Positions 11,061-22,493 are shown, numbered from the stretch's first letter. The stretch is DNA of 64,000 nt from Pyrenochaeta sp. MPI-SDFR-AT-0127 (GCA_020747015.1 JAGTJM010000017.1:372001-436000); one strand, 5' to 3'. Numbers and translations are program-made. The notes: generated by a model from the sequence alone, not told the origin.

Positions 11061-12800
11061 ATGAGTGAGTGCCCCCCGTCCCAGAGTCTCCTTTGATTCA
11101 TTCGTCCCGCTTCCGGCACTGGCTGCTCCCTGTCAAGCCTGGGCTTGGTACTCGCCCGCCATCAAAGCCAGCATTCTTTGCGTTGCTGGCCGCATCCCGT
11201 CGTCCATCTCCATTCCCACGGAGTGCCGCCAGGCGCAGCATCCCGCAACCATCGCCTCCGTCGCCCGCCTAGGCTCTCTCGGCGGCAATCTACACGTGCT
11301 AACCAGTGTGCTTGGCAGAAAACATAAAGAGAAACTTCAATCGCCTTGGACGTAACGGAAGCTATCACGAGCAAGCCCAGCAGCAGCAGCAGCCGCAGCA
11401 GATCATGCCCGACCCTCAAAATGGGCGCCTCTACGACGAGTCGACCCCGCTCATCGGTCGCACTCAGAACCACGAGAACGAGTCGCGATGGAAGACACTG
11501 CCCAAGCATGTCATCCACCTCACCTATGCCACCCTCGCCAGCAACTATGTCAATTTCTTGCTCGTCTTCGTCCCTGTCGGCATCGTCGCCGGCGCAATGG
11601 GCTGGAACCCCACCGCTGTCTTCGTCCTCAACTTCATCGCCATCATCCCCCTCGCCGCTCTCTTGAGCTTCGCCACGGAAGAGCTGTCCGCTAAGCTCGG
11701 CCAGACATTGGGAGGATTGATGAACGCCACCTTTGGAAATGCCGTCGAATTGATTGTGAGTTTGCGCGCGCCACTCTCAATGCGCTGCGACAATTGCTAA
11801 CCCATGGCGCGCAGGTCTCCATTGTTGCGCTCAAGCAAGGCGAAATCCGCATTGTCCAGGCTAGCATGCTGGGCAGTATCTTGTCCAACATTCTTCTTGT
11901 GAGTTCAATCGCACAGTCACTCTTGCTCAATTGCTGACGGCGCATTTCAAGGTTCTCGGCTGCTGTTTCCTTGCCGGTGGCATCCACGAACAAGAGCGCA
12001 GCTTCAACGAGACGGTCGCATCGACCATGTCTTCTCTCATGGCTGTCGCATCCGCCTCGCTCATCATCCCCGCCACCCTCTATGCCGTCATGCCCCATGA
12101 TGGCGACAAACACGGCGGCAACCACGAGACGGACAAGAACATCCTCCTCCTCTCCCACGGCACTTCCATCATCCTCCTCATCCTGTACATCTTGTACCTT
12201 TACTTCCAGCTCTACTCGCATCATGCGCTCTTCGCCGATGTCGAGAACCAGGGTGGAGATGAAGAGTCCGAGGAGCCCCAAATCCTCTCCCCGACATCGG
12301 CCGGTGTCGCCCTCGTTGTCGTCACTGTCCTTGTCGCTGTTTGCGCTGAATATCTTGTCGATAGTATCGACTCCATTGTCGAATCTGCGCACATCAGTAA
12401 GACTTTTGTCGGTCTTATATTGATACCTATAGTGGGAAATGCTGCCGAACACGTTACGGCCGTCATTGTCGCATACAAGGGCAAGATGGACCTGGCCATC
12501 AATGTCGCCATTGGCAGCTCCATGCAAATCGCCCTCTTCGTCACTCCCTTCCTTGTCATCCTCGGCTGGATCATGCACCAGCCAATGACCCTGCACTTCC
12601 AGGGCTTCGAGACCATGGTTTTCTTCATCTCCGTCCTGATTGTCAACTACCTCATTCAAGACGGAAAGAGCAATTACCTCGAGGGCGCCATGTGTATCGG
12701 AATCTACGCCATTATCGCTCTTGCATTCTACATCTACCCAGATGATGCAGCAGGCGACATCACCGTCGATGTTGTCAAGAGGTTCTTCGCAACCAGCTAA
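11061..12800 (+). CDS. VCX1: Vacuolar Ca2+/H+ exchanger (CAX family, Vcx1-like)
   Basis: Exons 11061-11064, 11319-11755, 11815-11898, 11952-12800 (457 residues). The two CaCA repeats are clear: GNAVELIVSIVALKQGE (about residue 140) and GNAAEHVTAVIVAYKGK (about 334), separated by an acidic loop (GGDEESEEP). About 11 membrane helices are expected. It loads cytosolic Ca2+ into the vacuole using the proton gradient, working with calcineurin signalling (family knowledge). The N-terminus carries a Gln-rich stretch and a TPLIG motif. The proposed start uses a 4-nt first exon (ATGA) and a 254-nt intron with a GCTAACC branch motif; the alternative is an internal ATG at 11405. Family assignment is secure; the start is tentative. 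Confidence 0.9.
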
Positions 12801-13440
12801 ATTTCCAAAACTAAAAAAGAATTGTCAATCGAGCCTCGAAACCCAACCTAAAAGTGGCAACTGTACAGATTCGAAAACCAAAAAAAGAAGAAGAAGAAAG
12901 CGCTCGCTGAGCGGGCGCAATATCCTCCATTCCCTATGTACATTGTTCTGGATACCCTAAACCAGCTCCTCACTACGCCTTGCCCCTAATATCCATCTGG
13001 GATACCACAAGGCTACAATGTTTCCCTTTGAATTTTTCATCTCCTTGTTTTTCAAATTTTTCCCATGTTTCCTTGTACGACTATCTGTGACCCTTGAAAC
13101 AAGAGGGCTCTAGTGGGTGGTGTCTCCTTGGCGTTGCGGCTTGTTGATTCCCTAGATGCTTGAGGCCGGATGAACGGCACGAAAAGTGAACCAAGGCTTG
13201 TTGCTTGGCCTTGCTTGAGTGATGGAGAGTGAGAAGTGAAGGGATTGATTGTGAATCTTAGGTTGAAATGTTACGGACCTGTATATGTAGGAATAAATAC
13301 GAGTGAAAAAACAAACATAATTTGACATGATACTCTGTTGGGCATTCCACGTTCAGGCAAAAGGTAATTCACAGTCACCACTTCTCACCTATAACCCAAC
13401 TCTCACAATCTCCCCCATCCTCAAAGTAACAACTAACCCT
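12801..13440. other. Convergent 3' region between VCX1 and the GH81 gene
   Basis: 640 bp between two stop codons on opposite strands; it should hold the 3' UTRs of both genes. A purine-rich GAAGAA run sits near 12885. No coding signal seen. Confidence 0.5.
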
Positions 13441-16400
13441 TCACCGCCTCCCAAACTCCACCATCGCCGCCGCCCAAACAAGATACCACGTCCGACTCGC
13501 TCCCCCATCGATCCAGCGCTCATCCCAATGCCCCTCGACGCCATCGCGAAAGAAGGCAAAGCTCGCCTTTGGATCCACGAGCGCCAAATTAGCATACAAA
13601 ATACCACGCCACCCGCCCTCGACGAGCGCGCGATTCTCCGAAAAATGGCGCTCCCATTCTTCCCTCGCGAACGCCCGGGCCCGCGTGTAGGCTGTCGACG
13701 GGTTGATGGGGACCATGTGGATGCCGTGGATGAGGGAGGGGGCTGTGCCGAAGTATGCTGTGATTGTGGGCATGAGTTAGTTAGTTCTTTTTTTTTGGGG
13801 GGGGATAGATATGTAAATTGAGAAAGGGGGATCATCGTACTCGCATAGTCTACTTTATTCTCGAACAAGATGCCCGAGACTTTATTCTCCACGAAGCGGG
13901 GCGGGTGGTTTGTATTGTTGGAAAGCATGTAGAAGTACGAATTGAATGTGCGGGCTTGAATAGCGAGCATGAGATTTCCTGGAAAAAAAAATTAAAGATC
14001 GTCAGCAATCCGTTGGTTACATGTAAACCCCCCCCCCCCCCAAAAAAGAAGGTTGTATAGATATATGGGAGATTTCATTTCTACCTCTCTTCTCCATGTT
14101 CACATCCCCAATCACCTTCCCCCACATCTTGATTGCAAAGCTTGAAAACCCATCTTCACTCGTGCTCTCTTGGTCCTTCCCATCTGCACTTTCAAATAGG
14201 CCTTTAGCCCAGCTATGGCCGTGCCACCAATCGAAGCTGCGGGAAAAAGGGTAGTCGCGTCCGTTATAATCGCTTTCCGCATAGTCCTTGACCAGCATAT
14301 TCGTCCACGCCTTGTTGTCCCCCGTGGCCAGCCATGCAGGGTCCAGATACCCAAGCACGGCGGAGACGTAGACGAAATAGCCATAATGGAAGTGGTGGTC
14401 GTTGTAATATGTGTTTCCAAAGTCTGCACCGGGGTCCTGGAATCCTGCATTGGAGACGACGCCTTTCCAGCTGTCGTCGTAGTAGAGCGGGTACCGTTGC
14501 AAGTTAGTGATATATCTTGACATTTCTTGCTTCAGTTTTTCTAGCCCTGCATTGCCTAATGTGTCGTTTCCTAGCAGGTCTTTGATCACCCACACGATTG
14601 TGGCGAATTTGGCAAGAGACTTTCCTGCATAGTACATCGATTCTTGCGGTATCGTCTCACTCATGCACCGCCGCAGGTCGCGTTCTGCAATGGCGGCAAT
14701 CAGAGTAAGAACCTCGGGAGGATAGCGCGGTTTTGCTGCGGTACCGGTGGTAGGATTCCACGGGCCGAAATGCATTGTTGTAGGTAGGTTGGGCTCAAGG
14801 AATGTGAGTCTCTCAGCCCATATGGCCGTCGCCATGCCTTTAGTCGTCGTTCTCAGCTGGAGTCTCGTTACTTGGCTTCTGAGCTCCGGATTAAGAGAAT
14901 GTATATGATGGGGTAGAGCGAACATGAGTAACGGCGAGCTGCCGACCTTGGTGTAACTGAGCGAGTATGCCGCTTTGCCATCAGCCACGACGGCAGTGAT
15001 TCTTGCTTCGTAGACAAATGCACCACATGCTCTGTCATATAGCGATTCTCCCTCAGCACCGAGCGGGTTCTTCGCAACTTGTATCGTACCCTTGAAGCCA
15101 GGCGGTCCGATCAAAGTATTCGGATCCAGTCGTATGAACTTTGTACCATCATAGTCAAGCCCTGGTACGGGATTGATATAGATCAGCCAATCCCGGCCAT
15201 CCATGTCTTTAACGCGATACTTCGTCGTTCTACCCAGTGATATTGGTCCCATCCACTCGACAAAGCCTTTTCCACCTGTCTGTATCACTGGCGTTGCGTT
15301 CCTGTATCCGGCCGTTACGAAGCTCATGCCCTGTACTACCGGAAAAGTAATCTTTGGTTCTCGTGAATTTGAAAAGGAGTTGAGGTTAATGTTTACAGAG
15401 AAAGGGAGGTGGGTATCCGTTGTAAGGAGGGTCTGTGAGTCGAGCTCTCTGGCGGATAGGATAAGTGACTGCTTCCGCGAGGGATTGATATAGACCTATT
15501 CATATTAGTGAAATATCAGAAAGAGCCCCAAAAGATGCTAATCACATTGGTTGGATTCCCAGCTCCAAACGTAATGTCTGCTTCTTCAGCGTGCGCAATA
15601 TTCATGCCATACGTCTGTAACATCTCCGGTTCCTGCCATCCCTTACCCCACCAGATTGAATACGGATGGATCCAAATTGGCATATTCTGATTGCCCAAGA
15701 ATGCATTGGCATAAAATTTATTCGTATGCATGGTTCGTCTGTCATCGTCCTCGACTCCCTTCTTTGGCGCTGGATGATGCCTACCAATTGGGATTTGAGG
15801 AAGTATACTGTCTTGCTGAATTGGCACGAAGATGTTGTCTGGAGGTATGTCATCCGGTATTGCAGTCGTACTATAACCGAACGACGTCAAGATGGTCTGT
15901 CGCGTATCTCGCCATGATTCTTTTAGTGATTCCTTGGTGTCTTTGACAGTGGAGGAGGCTCTCTGTCTAGACTGCAATTGGCCCATGGAAGTGATCGTAG
16001 AACTTTGCACAGGCCGAAATAAAATAGAGGTAGATGTAGGTGATCCACCAATTGCTGAAGGTTGTGGCCAATTGAAGGAAGATTGAAGAGGTCTAGTACT
16101 AGGGTCAAGTGCCGATATAACTGTAGGTAAGGCTGGTATAGAAAGCAACGTAGGCGAGTGGGTAATGACTGGAGGTTCCGAAATTTCTCTCGTGGAAACA
16201 ATCCCTTGCGAAAATGCATTGGTAGCCTAGGAAGGAGCCCTAGTCAGTTTGCTAAAAAAACATGAGGTTTGCGCATTTGCGCGCTCAAACCTTGACACTC
16301 ACACTCGCATCACCCCACCTGTACGCCTTGAAAATATTTGATGCGTGTGCACAAGATGTCTTGAGGACGCTTAGGCAGGTTTTGCGAAGGTGAGCCGGTG

Positions 16401-16837
16401 GTGAATGCCTGGAGCTGCTGATGGAAGTCGCGCTCTTCGCCAATTGACCCACAGTTTACAAAGTTGCTTCCCCAAGTGAATGTTACACTCACCTCTAACG
16501 AACTCAATTTCCGTGCCAAGCATTCATTATTATTCAAAAATGAAGTCCCTTGCTGGCCAACCTGTTCCTGCGTGTCAACCTCAAGTCGGGGTGTGGTTTC
16601 GCATATTGCAAAAGAGGCAGTCGGCAACATCGTCGCGATGTTGTCGAGGACTCTATCAGAGAAGTTTGGTGGGGTTTTAGGCAGTGGATCAATCGTGATA
16701 GTCTTTGTTATAAAAACTGTCTCCCATATCATATCCTCTACGTCGAAAGCCGGTATGTCCATTGGAAGTCCTGTGGTCCACCTCAAGAACAGTAGATGCG
16801 AAAAGACCGCTCCGCGACTCAAAGCTGATACGCGCAT
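13441..16837 (-). CDS. Endo-1,3-beta-glucanase, glycoside hydrolase family 81
   Basis: Exons 16837-16319, 16226-15546, 15495-14085, 13978-13841, 13757-13441 (1021 residues, all phases match). A hydrophobic N-terminus suggests secretion. Residues about 30-330 are Ser/Thr/Pro-rich without a known fold. The GH81 beta-sandwich starts at HTNKFYANAFLGNQ and HPYSIWWGKG. The catalytic (alpha/alpha)6 region has YYNDHHFHYGYF, SFDWWHGHSWAKG and DGKDQESTSED, whose acidic residues (about 835-845) are the proposed catalytic ones in the family. The end shows NLMLAIQARTFNSYFYM and ENKVDYATYFG. GH81 enzymes cut beta-1,3-glucan internally, in cell separation, autolysis or attack on other cell walls. The long N-terminal extension is unusual. 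Introns 3 and 4 carry long homopolymers. Confidence 0.93.
14028..14041. repeat. C14/G14 homopolymer inside GH81 intron 3
   Basis: Fourteen consecutive C on the + strand, within the 106-nt intron 14084-13979. A T/G run (13789-13804) lies in the next intron, 13840-13758. Such runs mutate rapidly and are error-prone in assemblies. Confidence 0.85.
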
Positions 16838-17645
16838 GGTTTCCTGATAACTTGCTACCAGAAAGATAAGATGTGGACTGCGACGGCTCGTAAAGAAAAT
16901 ATTTGTTTCGCTGAAGTGATTGTGTGGCCTGATTAGTCCTCCGGGAACCTCTCAGCATTTCTGAATCGTCGCTGCGTCGAGACAGTGTACTGATGTATAT
17001 AATGAACTACTTCAACTACATCATATGAATACATACAATATTCCACTGTACATCTCGTGAGGTGCGCAGAAAGACATGGCAATCGTCACGGACATGGCCA
17101 AGTCATTTGGAAGTCCGCCATGTCTGGGACCAGCCGTCTGTCAAAGAGTGAGTCGTGAGCAGTGGGGGTAGAGCTGATCAGGGCTGTGTGTCCCTACTGC
17201 CGAAGCCCCTTCCAGCAAGGTGAGACCACGGAATGGAACATCGCTCTAGTAAAGGAACAATGATGAAAAATGCCCATGTGGGCTAATTACTTGACAGTTG
17301 AGGTTACAAACCGAGTACAGTGGCTGTCGTGACTTTCGCGTTCGAGGTCCCTATAGATCACGTCGATAGATGTACCTCGAATCTCAAGGTACCGTGCAAC
17401 CTGGATGTAAGCCAGAATGTGAAATTCGAGCCCGAACATACTCTTGAAAAAGTTCCATGTCATACCCGCCGTTGAATGTCGCACAGCCACAGTCAGCTGT
17501 TGCCGTCACACAACAGTCGTCACAAGATTGCCGGGCCAACACCTATGTTGCACGAACCGGGTGTACACCTTCAAATTTCTTCATTACGACTATAGCCCAC
17601 ACGTAAATCAGCTGCCCATTTCTCAGCCTGAATGAACATCTATAT
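16838..17645. other. Intergenic region between GH81 start and UTP14 end
   Basis: 808 bp on the upstream side of the GH81 gene and downstream of UTP14. It should carry the GH81 promoter. I see no gene, RNA or repeat. Confidence 0.5.
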
Positions 17646-20633
17646 CTAAACCAATGGTTTCCGCAATGGCGTAATAACGCCTTGTTTGACAATAACTCTT
17701 GGCCGCGTAGCGTCCTGGAATGTCTTCTTCGTAGTCCACTCCTTGCCCTTCGGTACACGCAAACTCCTCTCATACTGTTCGCGCGTCTCAAATGGAAAAG
17801 GCAGCTGGCTGGCCATGTACTTGACATTTGGTTTAATCCTCCTCTCGTTGATGATGACTTTATCCAGCTTCTTGTCTTTACGCTTGTTTGCGTCAATGCC
17901 TTCCTTTTTGGTGACAGTCTTGTGGCCTTTGTTGCGTTTCTTAGCAGCCGCAGACATGCCAGAGCCGGTCCACGAACCCCAGCCCGGGAGGTAATCCACA
18001 ATCTCGGTTGACTCTTCCTCGTCGATGGTGGCTTTCTTTTCAGCATCGAACTCGGCGGCTACGTCATCACCAGCAAATCCTTTTGCGGTGAGGGCTTGGT
18101 TACGGAGGACGATGTCTAGGTCAATTCCTTCGTCTTCTAAATCGTTCGCATCGTCCTCGTTATCTTCGTCCTGTCCGCCAAGTACTGTAGCCCAACCATC
18201 ATCATCTGCAGTGGTGACGCGCTGTTGTAAGAAGGCATCAACCGTGGATGCCTGCTGAGCTGGAGCTGACTTGGACTTTGATTGATTCTTAGCTTTAGGC
18301 TTTGATTGGGCTTTGCGCTTGTCGACAACAGATGGCTCTGTAGATGCTGCGAAGGCGTGGAGCTCGGAATCCTTTTCTGACTTCTTCTTCTCTCTCTTAG
18401 CTTGCACCAAAAATGGATTTGATGGTCCACTCTGATCCTTTTCCGGGGAAGGCGCCCCACTCCTGTCTGTCTTCCGGTTACTATTCGAGAGACCACCTGT
18501 TTTGCGTTTGGTGTGCGCGTGTGATTCGGCAGCGGGAGCGTCGTCACCAGCAGTCGCTCTATGTTTCGAGTCCTCGTCGTCAGATCCAGGGTGCTCCTCG
18601 AATTCACTATGTTTCAGCTGGATTGCTGGCGCAGCCATGTTGCCAGGGCCGTACTTCTTACGCCCAGTTCTGACCGAATGCTCATCCGCCTCGCTGGCGC
18701 TATCTTCACCCGCGAGTTCACGACGTAAACTTTCGACTACTTCATCGTTTTGTGCTCGCCTCGCAGATTCTGCTTTCTGCATAAAAGCCATCTGACCTAA
18801 CTTGGACGTGTTAGTCGAGAATGGGTTTCGCTTGACTTTGCCGAGCGACCGTTGCAGAACTTCAGTGTCGGACTGCTCATCGTCGTCGTTTTCGCTCTCG
18901 TCTTCATCGCTAGGAAGATCAGAACCATCGTCATTGTCATCGCGAATAGTTTTGCCTTCGCGACGACGACGGAGCTCCTCGTTGCGTCGAGCCATTTCGG
19001 TGACGCCATCAAGGGCATCTTGATCCCAGCCTGCACGACCGGTAGCTTTGATACCCTTGGCCCACTTGCTTTCGCGGTGTTTAGCGCCCATGCGCTCTTC
19101 TGCTCTCCGACGGTCGTTGTATTCGCGCTCTTCCTCGGAAAGATCGATGCCATCAGCCTTGAGCTGTTCTCGTTCCTTCTGCAGGAGCTTTTCACGCTCC
19201 TTTCGATGCACACGGCGATACGACTTGCTCTTAATCTTCTTGATGCGCTTTGCGCGCACTTCTTCGCGGAAAAGGAGTTCTCGTTCCATCCGCAGCTGGG
19301 CACGTCGCTTCATAACTTCTTCAATAGGAAGTTTGTTCGTCTGCAGTTCTTCCCACTTCTGAATTTGCTCCTCATCATCCTTCCCATTTGACAAGCCACT
19401 CTGCTGTAGGATAGCTTGAATGGTGCTCTCGAGGTCATTGGCCGGAGCGGTAGTTGTCGTTGGTAGTAATGTCTTTTCTCCCATAGGTTCACCCCCGCTT
19501 TTATTCTTCAGAGGGAACATGAGATGCTCGGCGCGACGGTTTTGCTTGATAGTATCAGTCCAGCGCTCGAGCGTCTCGTTTGCTTTGGCATTGGCTGCTG
19601 CTCGGTCGAGCTTATCTTGCTGTCGCTTCGGAAGAGGAGCATCTAGTTTCCTGGCAATATCATTCCGTTTCGAAGTCTTGTCATCACGTAACAGCTTCAG
19701 CGCCCTCTTCTTCTCCTCATCCATGACCTTGGACTTGAAGCTGAAGAGGTCAACTTTGCGAGCGACTCCAAACTCGTCCGGCACAGCAGATTCGTGGTCT
19801 TCGACTCTCCTTCTCTTGGTCTTGTCATCTTCTTGCATAGCCAGCGACGAGATCAGGTCCTTTAGCTGTGCCTGTCGGTCTTCTTCCTCTTCTTCCTCTT
19901 CGTCGTCAGAAAATGAGTCGGACATACTGTCTGCTGTGACATCCTCCCCTCCACTCAAACTCTCGTCACTTTTGTCAAAGGCGGCAGCTTTCCTCTTTTT
20001 TCTTCGCTGCTTTCGTTCCTCTGCTTCGTCCTCCTCGTACTGGTCCAATGCAGTGGCGAGGTCAATAGCATCTTCACCTAGATCGTCGTCATCGTCTTCC
20101 TCGCCATCCGCAGTGTCACCTTCGTCCAGATCAATGTCGCTATCCTCATCCTCCAACTCTTTCCTTTTGGTTTTCTTTGCCTTCCCTTGCAAATTTTTGG
20201 AACTCCCACGAAACGTGAATCCCTCAAACCGATCCTCGTCACTCTCTCCAAACGCCTCGTCTGAGTCAATGTCTTCATCATCATCATCGTCCTCTACATG
20301 ACCCATCTGCCATGTGTTGCCCTCAGAATCGCTGCCTTCGTCAAAGCTCTCGTCCCCGCTCCTCCTCTTCCGCCGCTTCGGCATTGCTTCATCGTCCTCG
20401 TCCTCGTCGTCCTCTTCATCTTCATCATCGCGCCCTCTCTTGCGGTTGAATGCAGGGTCAGATTCGCCGAGTCTGTGCCTGCTGATTTTCACCTTCTCGG
20501 GGTTTTCGTACTGGGCGATCGAGAAGGCGTTGAGGGCGCGCTTGGCCGCTTTCTTAGGGTTTCGTGCATTTGGTCGAGCCTTTGGTGGCTGACTGCCCTG
20601 TTGCAAAGAGCTTCGCGCTATTCGGGGCGGCAT
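17646..20633 (-). CDS. UTP14: U3 snoRNA-associated protein Utp14 (small-subunit processome)
   Basis: Single exon, 995 residues, from the ATG at 20633 (MPPRIARSS); no ATG lies further upstream in this frame. The N-terminal third is strongly acidic with several Asp/Glu runs. Diagnostic Utp14 blocks are KIKSKSYRRVHRKER in the centre and the C-terminal PFPFETREQYERSLRVP followed by ATRPRVIVKQGVITPL. Utp14 is a nucleolar component of the 90S pre-ribosome that binds U3 snoRNA and activates the helicase Dhr1 in 18S rRNA maturation (established in yeast). It shares a 222-bp divergent intergenic region with the mitoribosomal gene mL41. Confidence 0.95.
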   Translation of the reverse strand: MPPRIARSSLQQGSQPPKARPNARNPKKAAKRALNAFSIAQYENPEKVKISRHRLGESDPAFNRKRGRDDEDEEDDEDEDDEAMPKRRKRRSGDESFDEGSDSEGNTWQMGHVEDDDDDEDIDSDEAFGESDEDRFEGFTFRGSSKNLQGKAKKTKRKELEDEDSDIDLDEGDTADGEEDDDDDLGEDAIDLATALDQYEEDEAEERKQRRKKRKAAAFDKSDESLSGGEDVTADSMSDSFSDDEEEEEEEDRQAQLKDLISSLAMQEDDKTKRRRVEDHESAVPDEFGVARKVDLFSFKSKVMDEEKKRALKLLRDDKTSKRNDIARKLDAPLPKRQQDKLDRAAANAKANETLERWTDTIKQNRRAEHLMFPLKNKSGGEPMGEKTLLPTTTTAPANDLESTIQAILQQSGLSNGKDDEEQIQKWEELQTNKLPIEEVMKRRAQLRMERELLFREEVRAKRIKKIKSKSYRRVHRKEREKLLQKEREQLKADGIDLSEEEREYNDRRRAEERMGAKHRESKWAKGIKATGRAGWDQDALDGVTEMARRNEELRRRREGKTIRDDNDDGSDLPSDEDESENDDDEQSDTEVLQRSLGKVKRNPFSTNTSKLGQMAFMQKAESARRAQNDEVVESLRRELAGEDSASEADEHSVRTGRKKYGPGNMAAPAIQLKHSEFEEHPGSDDEDSKHRATAGDDAPAAESHAHTKRKTGGLSNSNRKTDRSGAPSPEKDQSGPSNPFLVQAKREKKKSEKDSELHAFAASTEPSVVDKRKAQSKPKAKNQSKSKSAPAQQASTVDAFLQQRVTTADDDGWATVLGGQDEDNEDDANDLEDEGIDLDIVLRNQALTAKGFAGDDVAAEFDAEKKATIDEEESTEIVDYLPGWGSWTGSGMSAAAKKRNKGHKTVTKKEGIDANKRKDKKLDKVIINERRIKPNVKYMASQLPFPFETREQYERSLRVPKGKEWTTKKTFQDATRPRVIVKQGVITPLRKPLV

Positions 20634-20855
20634 TTTGGCGAGTGTCTTGCGAAAATTCGGTGCAGCGTACAAGTCCAAGGTCGAAATCTTGGCCCTGCCA
20701 CTTTTTTTGCGAAGTGGGAGCACGGACCGCCATTTTCCTCCCGCAAGCACCTCCGTCTGAACTCCGCAACGACTTTCATCTCCAGGCCAATTGAACGACT
20801 ATTCGACTTCGACGCTTCGCTTGCTACTGCTGAAAGGCACAATACAACCGCCGCC
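20634..20855. promoter_or_regulatory. Compact bidirectional promoter UTP14 / mL41
   Basis: Only 222 bp separate the two divergent start codons (20633 on -, 20856 on +), so both promoters and 5' UTRs must fit or overlap here. No specific factor site was identified. Confidence 0.6.
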
Positions 20856-21307
20856 ATGTTCAAACCAACGCCGTCAATGCAGAAAATGCTGCGCCGCCTC
20901 CCGCTCTCCCCAAAACAAGCTGGCAAAGAATACTACAAGGGCAATCGCGTGGGATCGATGGGCACAATTGATCGATATGGCAACTTTTCGCCGGACTGGA
21001 GCAAAGTACGGACATATGTATATCCGATACATGGCACGAAGAACTCCGAGGTGCGACTTATTGGAACGATCCGCGCGATAACAGGGCTAATTGTTGGTAG
21101 TTGACGCCCTTCGTGGCCGCCAGCACAGAGAAAACACGGCTAGTGGATTCTGGCAACGCAGAAAACTACCCCAAGCGATTCACAGGCGAAGACTACTTAA
21201 GAGCGTGGAAGTTGGCGGGTGGCCATGACATAGTGGAGAATGGAAGTGAGGACCCGAGTCGAAATATGCCTGTGCCGTTTGAAGAAAGGCCCGCAACAAA
21301 GTCATAG
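20856..21307 (+). CDS. MRPL27: Mitochondrial large-subunit ribosomal protein mL41 (Mrpl27 family)
   Basis: Exons 20856-21050 and 21101-21307 with a 50-nt intron (GCTAAT branch); 133 residues. The conserved core is KQAGKEYYKGNRVGSMG followed by GNFSPDWSKVRTYVYP and LTPFV, as in fungal Mrpl27. The basic N-terminus (MFKPTPSMQKMLRRLP) fits a mitochondrial presequence. The protein belongs to the 54S mitoribosomal subunit. It diverges from UTP14 and converges on COQ3. Confidence 0.88.
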
Positions 21308-21578
21308 CTGTGAAATGGAAGTGAAGGAACGTTGAATTGACAGATGTACAATACGTGGGACGACACAACAGCATTGCAAAGGCGTTCTTGGATACCAATG
21401 AGAATGGCGGTGGTAGAAGGAAGTCCTGGAGCTGGGGATTTGTACTATATGCACATATGTAGACCTTGATGACGCGAAGATCCAGCAAGGTGGCCAATTC
21501 TTGTTACGCATTGCTGTTGCTGGGTATCGTGTATGCGCTACTGTACACATAATGAACTATATCTTACACACTCTTGGT
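21308..21578. other. Convergent 3' region mL41 / COQ3
   Basis: 271 bp between two convergent stop codons; 3' UTRs expected. No further feature seen. Confidence 0.4.
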
Positions 21579-22493
21579 CTATGCATCTCTCCTTACACCG
21601 AGGAAGTAGTTCCCCCACTGCTCCCCGCCAGCAACCTCCTTCCACCCAAACCCAGGCACATAAACTACACCAAGACTCTTCACATTGCCCCACCCGGGCT
21701 GCTTTGCGAACCAGCCTCTCAGTTCCGGTTCATTGACATATTTGCTCCATTCATGCGTGCCTTTGGGTACTATCCCGAGGACATCTTCCGCCATAACATT
21801 TGTAACAAGCCAGCTCGTCCACGTTCGTGCAATTGTACTCAAAATCAACCATCCACCAGGTTTTACGTGTGGCATCAAATGTTCGAGAAACGGGCCGGGC
21901 GCATTGACGTGCTCCAGAACTTCGAAGAGGGTCACAACATCGTAAGCTTCTGTCGGGGAAGCAGGAAGCGGCAGATTCTCAATTGAAGTATTGAGATACG
22001 TCAATTTCCCCGGCGCTGTTAACGTCGGATCCCTCCTTTTATGCCCTTCTGCGATCTTGAGAACCTCTGGTGTTGGATCTATTGCTGTGACGGAGAGCGT
22101 GTTTGGTAGTCGCGCAGCGCTCTCAGCGAATATCCCACCACCACAGCCAATGTCCAAGTATCGTACTTTTTGTGGTGCAGGTGTGACGTCGCTAGACCGG
22201 CATTGTCGAATGAAGTCGTGGCGGAGAGGGTTCATCAGGTGGAGGAGGCGCGAGGGACCATGGGGATCCCACCAGCTTGATGCAAGAGCATTGAAGTGGG
22301 AGACCTCTGTGGGGTCGACTGTCGAATTGGTGGGATTGTGTTTTCTTGAGGCGCTGTATGAGAAGCAGCGCTCTGTCGGTATGGGAGCTATTCGCAATGC
22401 TGTGTTTCTGTGGGGCATTGGGTATTGCGAGGTTTGCGATATGCGATTGCGCATTGAGCGCACTGCTCTTGCGGACGTGTGCGGCTTCATCAT
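21579..22493 (-). CDS. COQ3: Ubiquinone biosynthesis O-methyltransferase Coq3, mitochondrial
   Basis: Single exon, 304 residues. A basic, Ser/Arg-rich N-terminus (about 1-50) fits a mitochondrial targeting peptide. The class I SAM-binding motif is YLDIGCGGGIFAESAA. Family motifs are FNALASSWWDPHGPSRLLHLMNP, LFEVLEHV and GGWLILSTIARTWTSWL, then EDVLGIVPKGTHEWSKYV. Coq3 catalyses both O-methylation steps of coenzyme Q synthesis at the matrix face of the inner membrane. Two adjacent ATGs start the frame; the first is chosen. Confidence 0.95.
   Translation of the reverse strand: MMKPHTSARAVRSMRNRISQTSQYPMPHRNTALRIAPIPTERCFSYSASRKHNPTNSTVDPTEVSHFNALASSWWDPHGPSRLLHLMNPLRHDFIRQCRSSDVTPAPQKVRYLDIGCGGGIFAESAARLPNTLSVTAIDPTPEVLKIAEGHKRRDPTLTAPGKLTYLNTSIENLPLPASPTEAYDVVTLFEVLEHVNAPGPFLEHLMPHVKPGGWLILSTIARTWTSWLVTNVMAEDVLGIVPKGTHEWSKYVNEPELRGWFAKQPGWGNVKSLGVVYVPGFGWKEVAGGEQWGNYFLGVRRDA

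Noticed and set aside
19420..20301. Long + strand Ser-rich open frame
   Set aside because: Antisense shadow of the acidic Asp/Glu region of UTP14.
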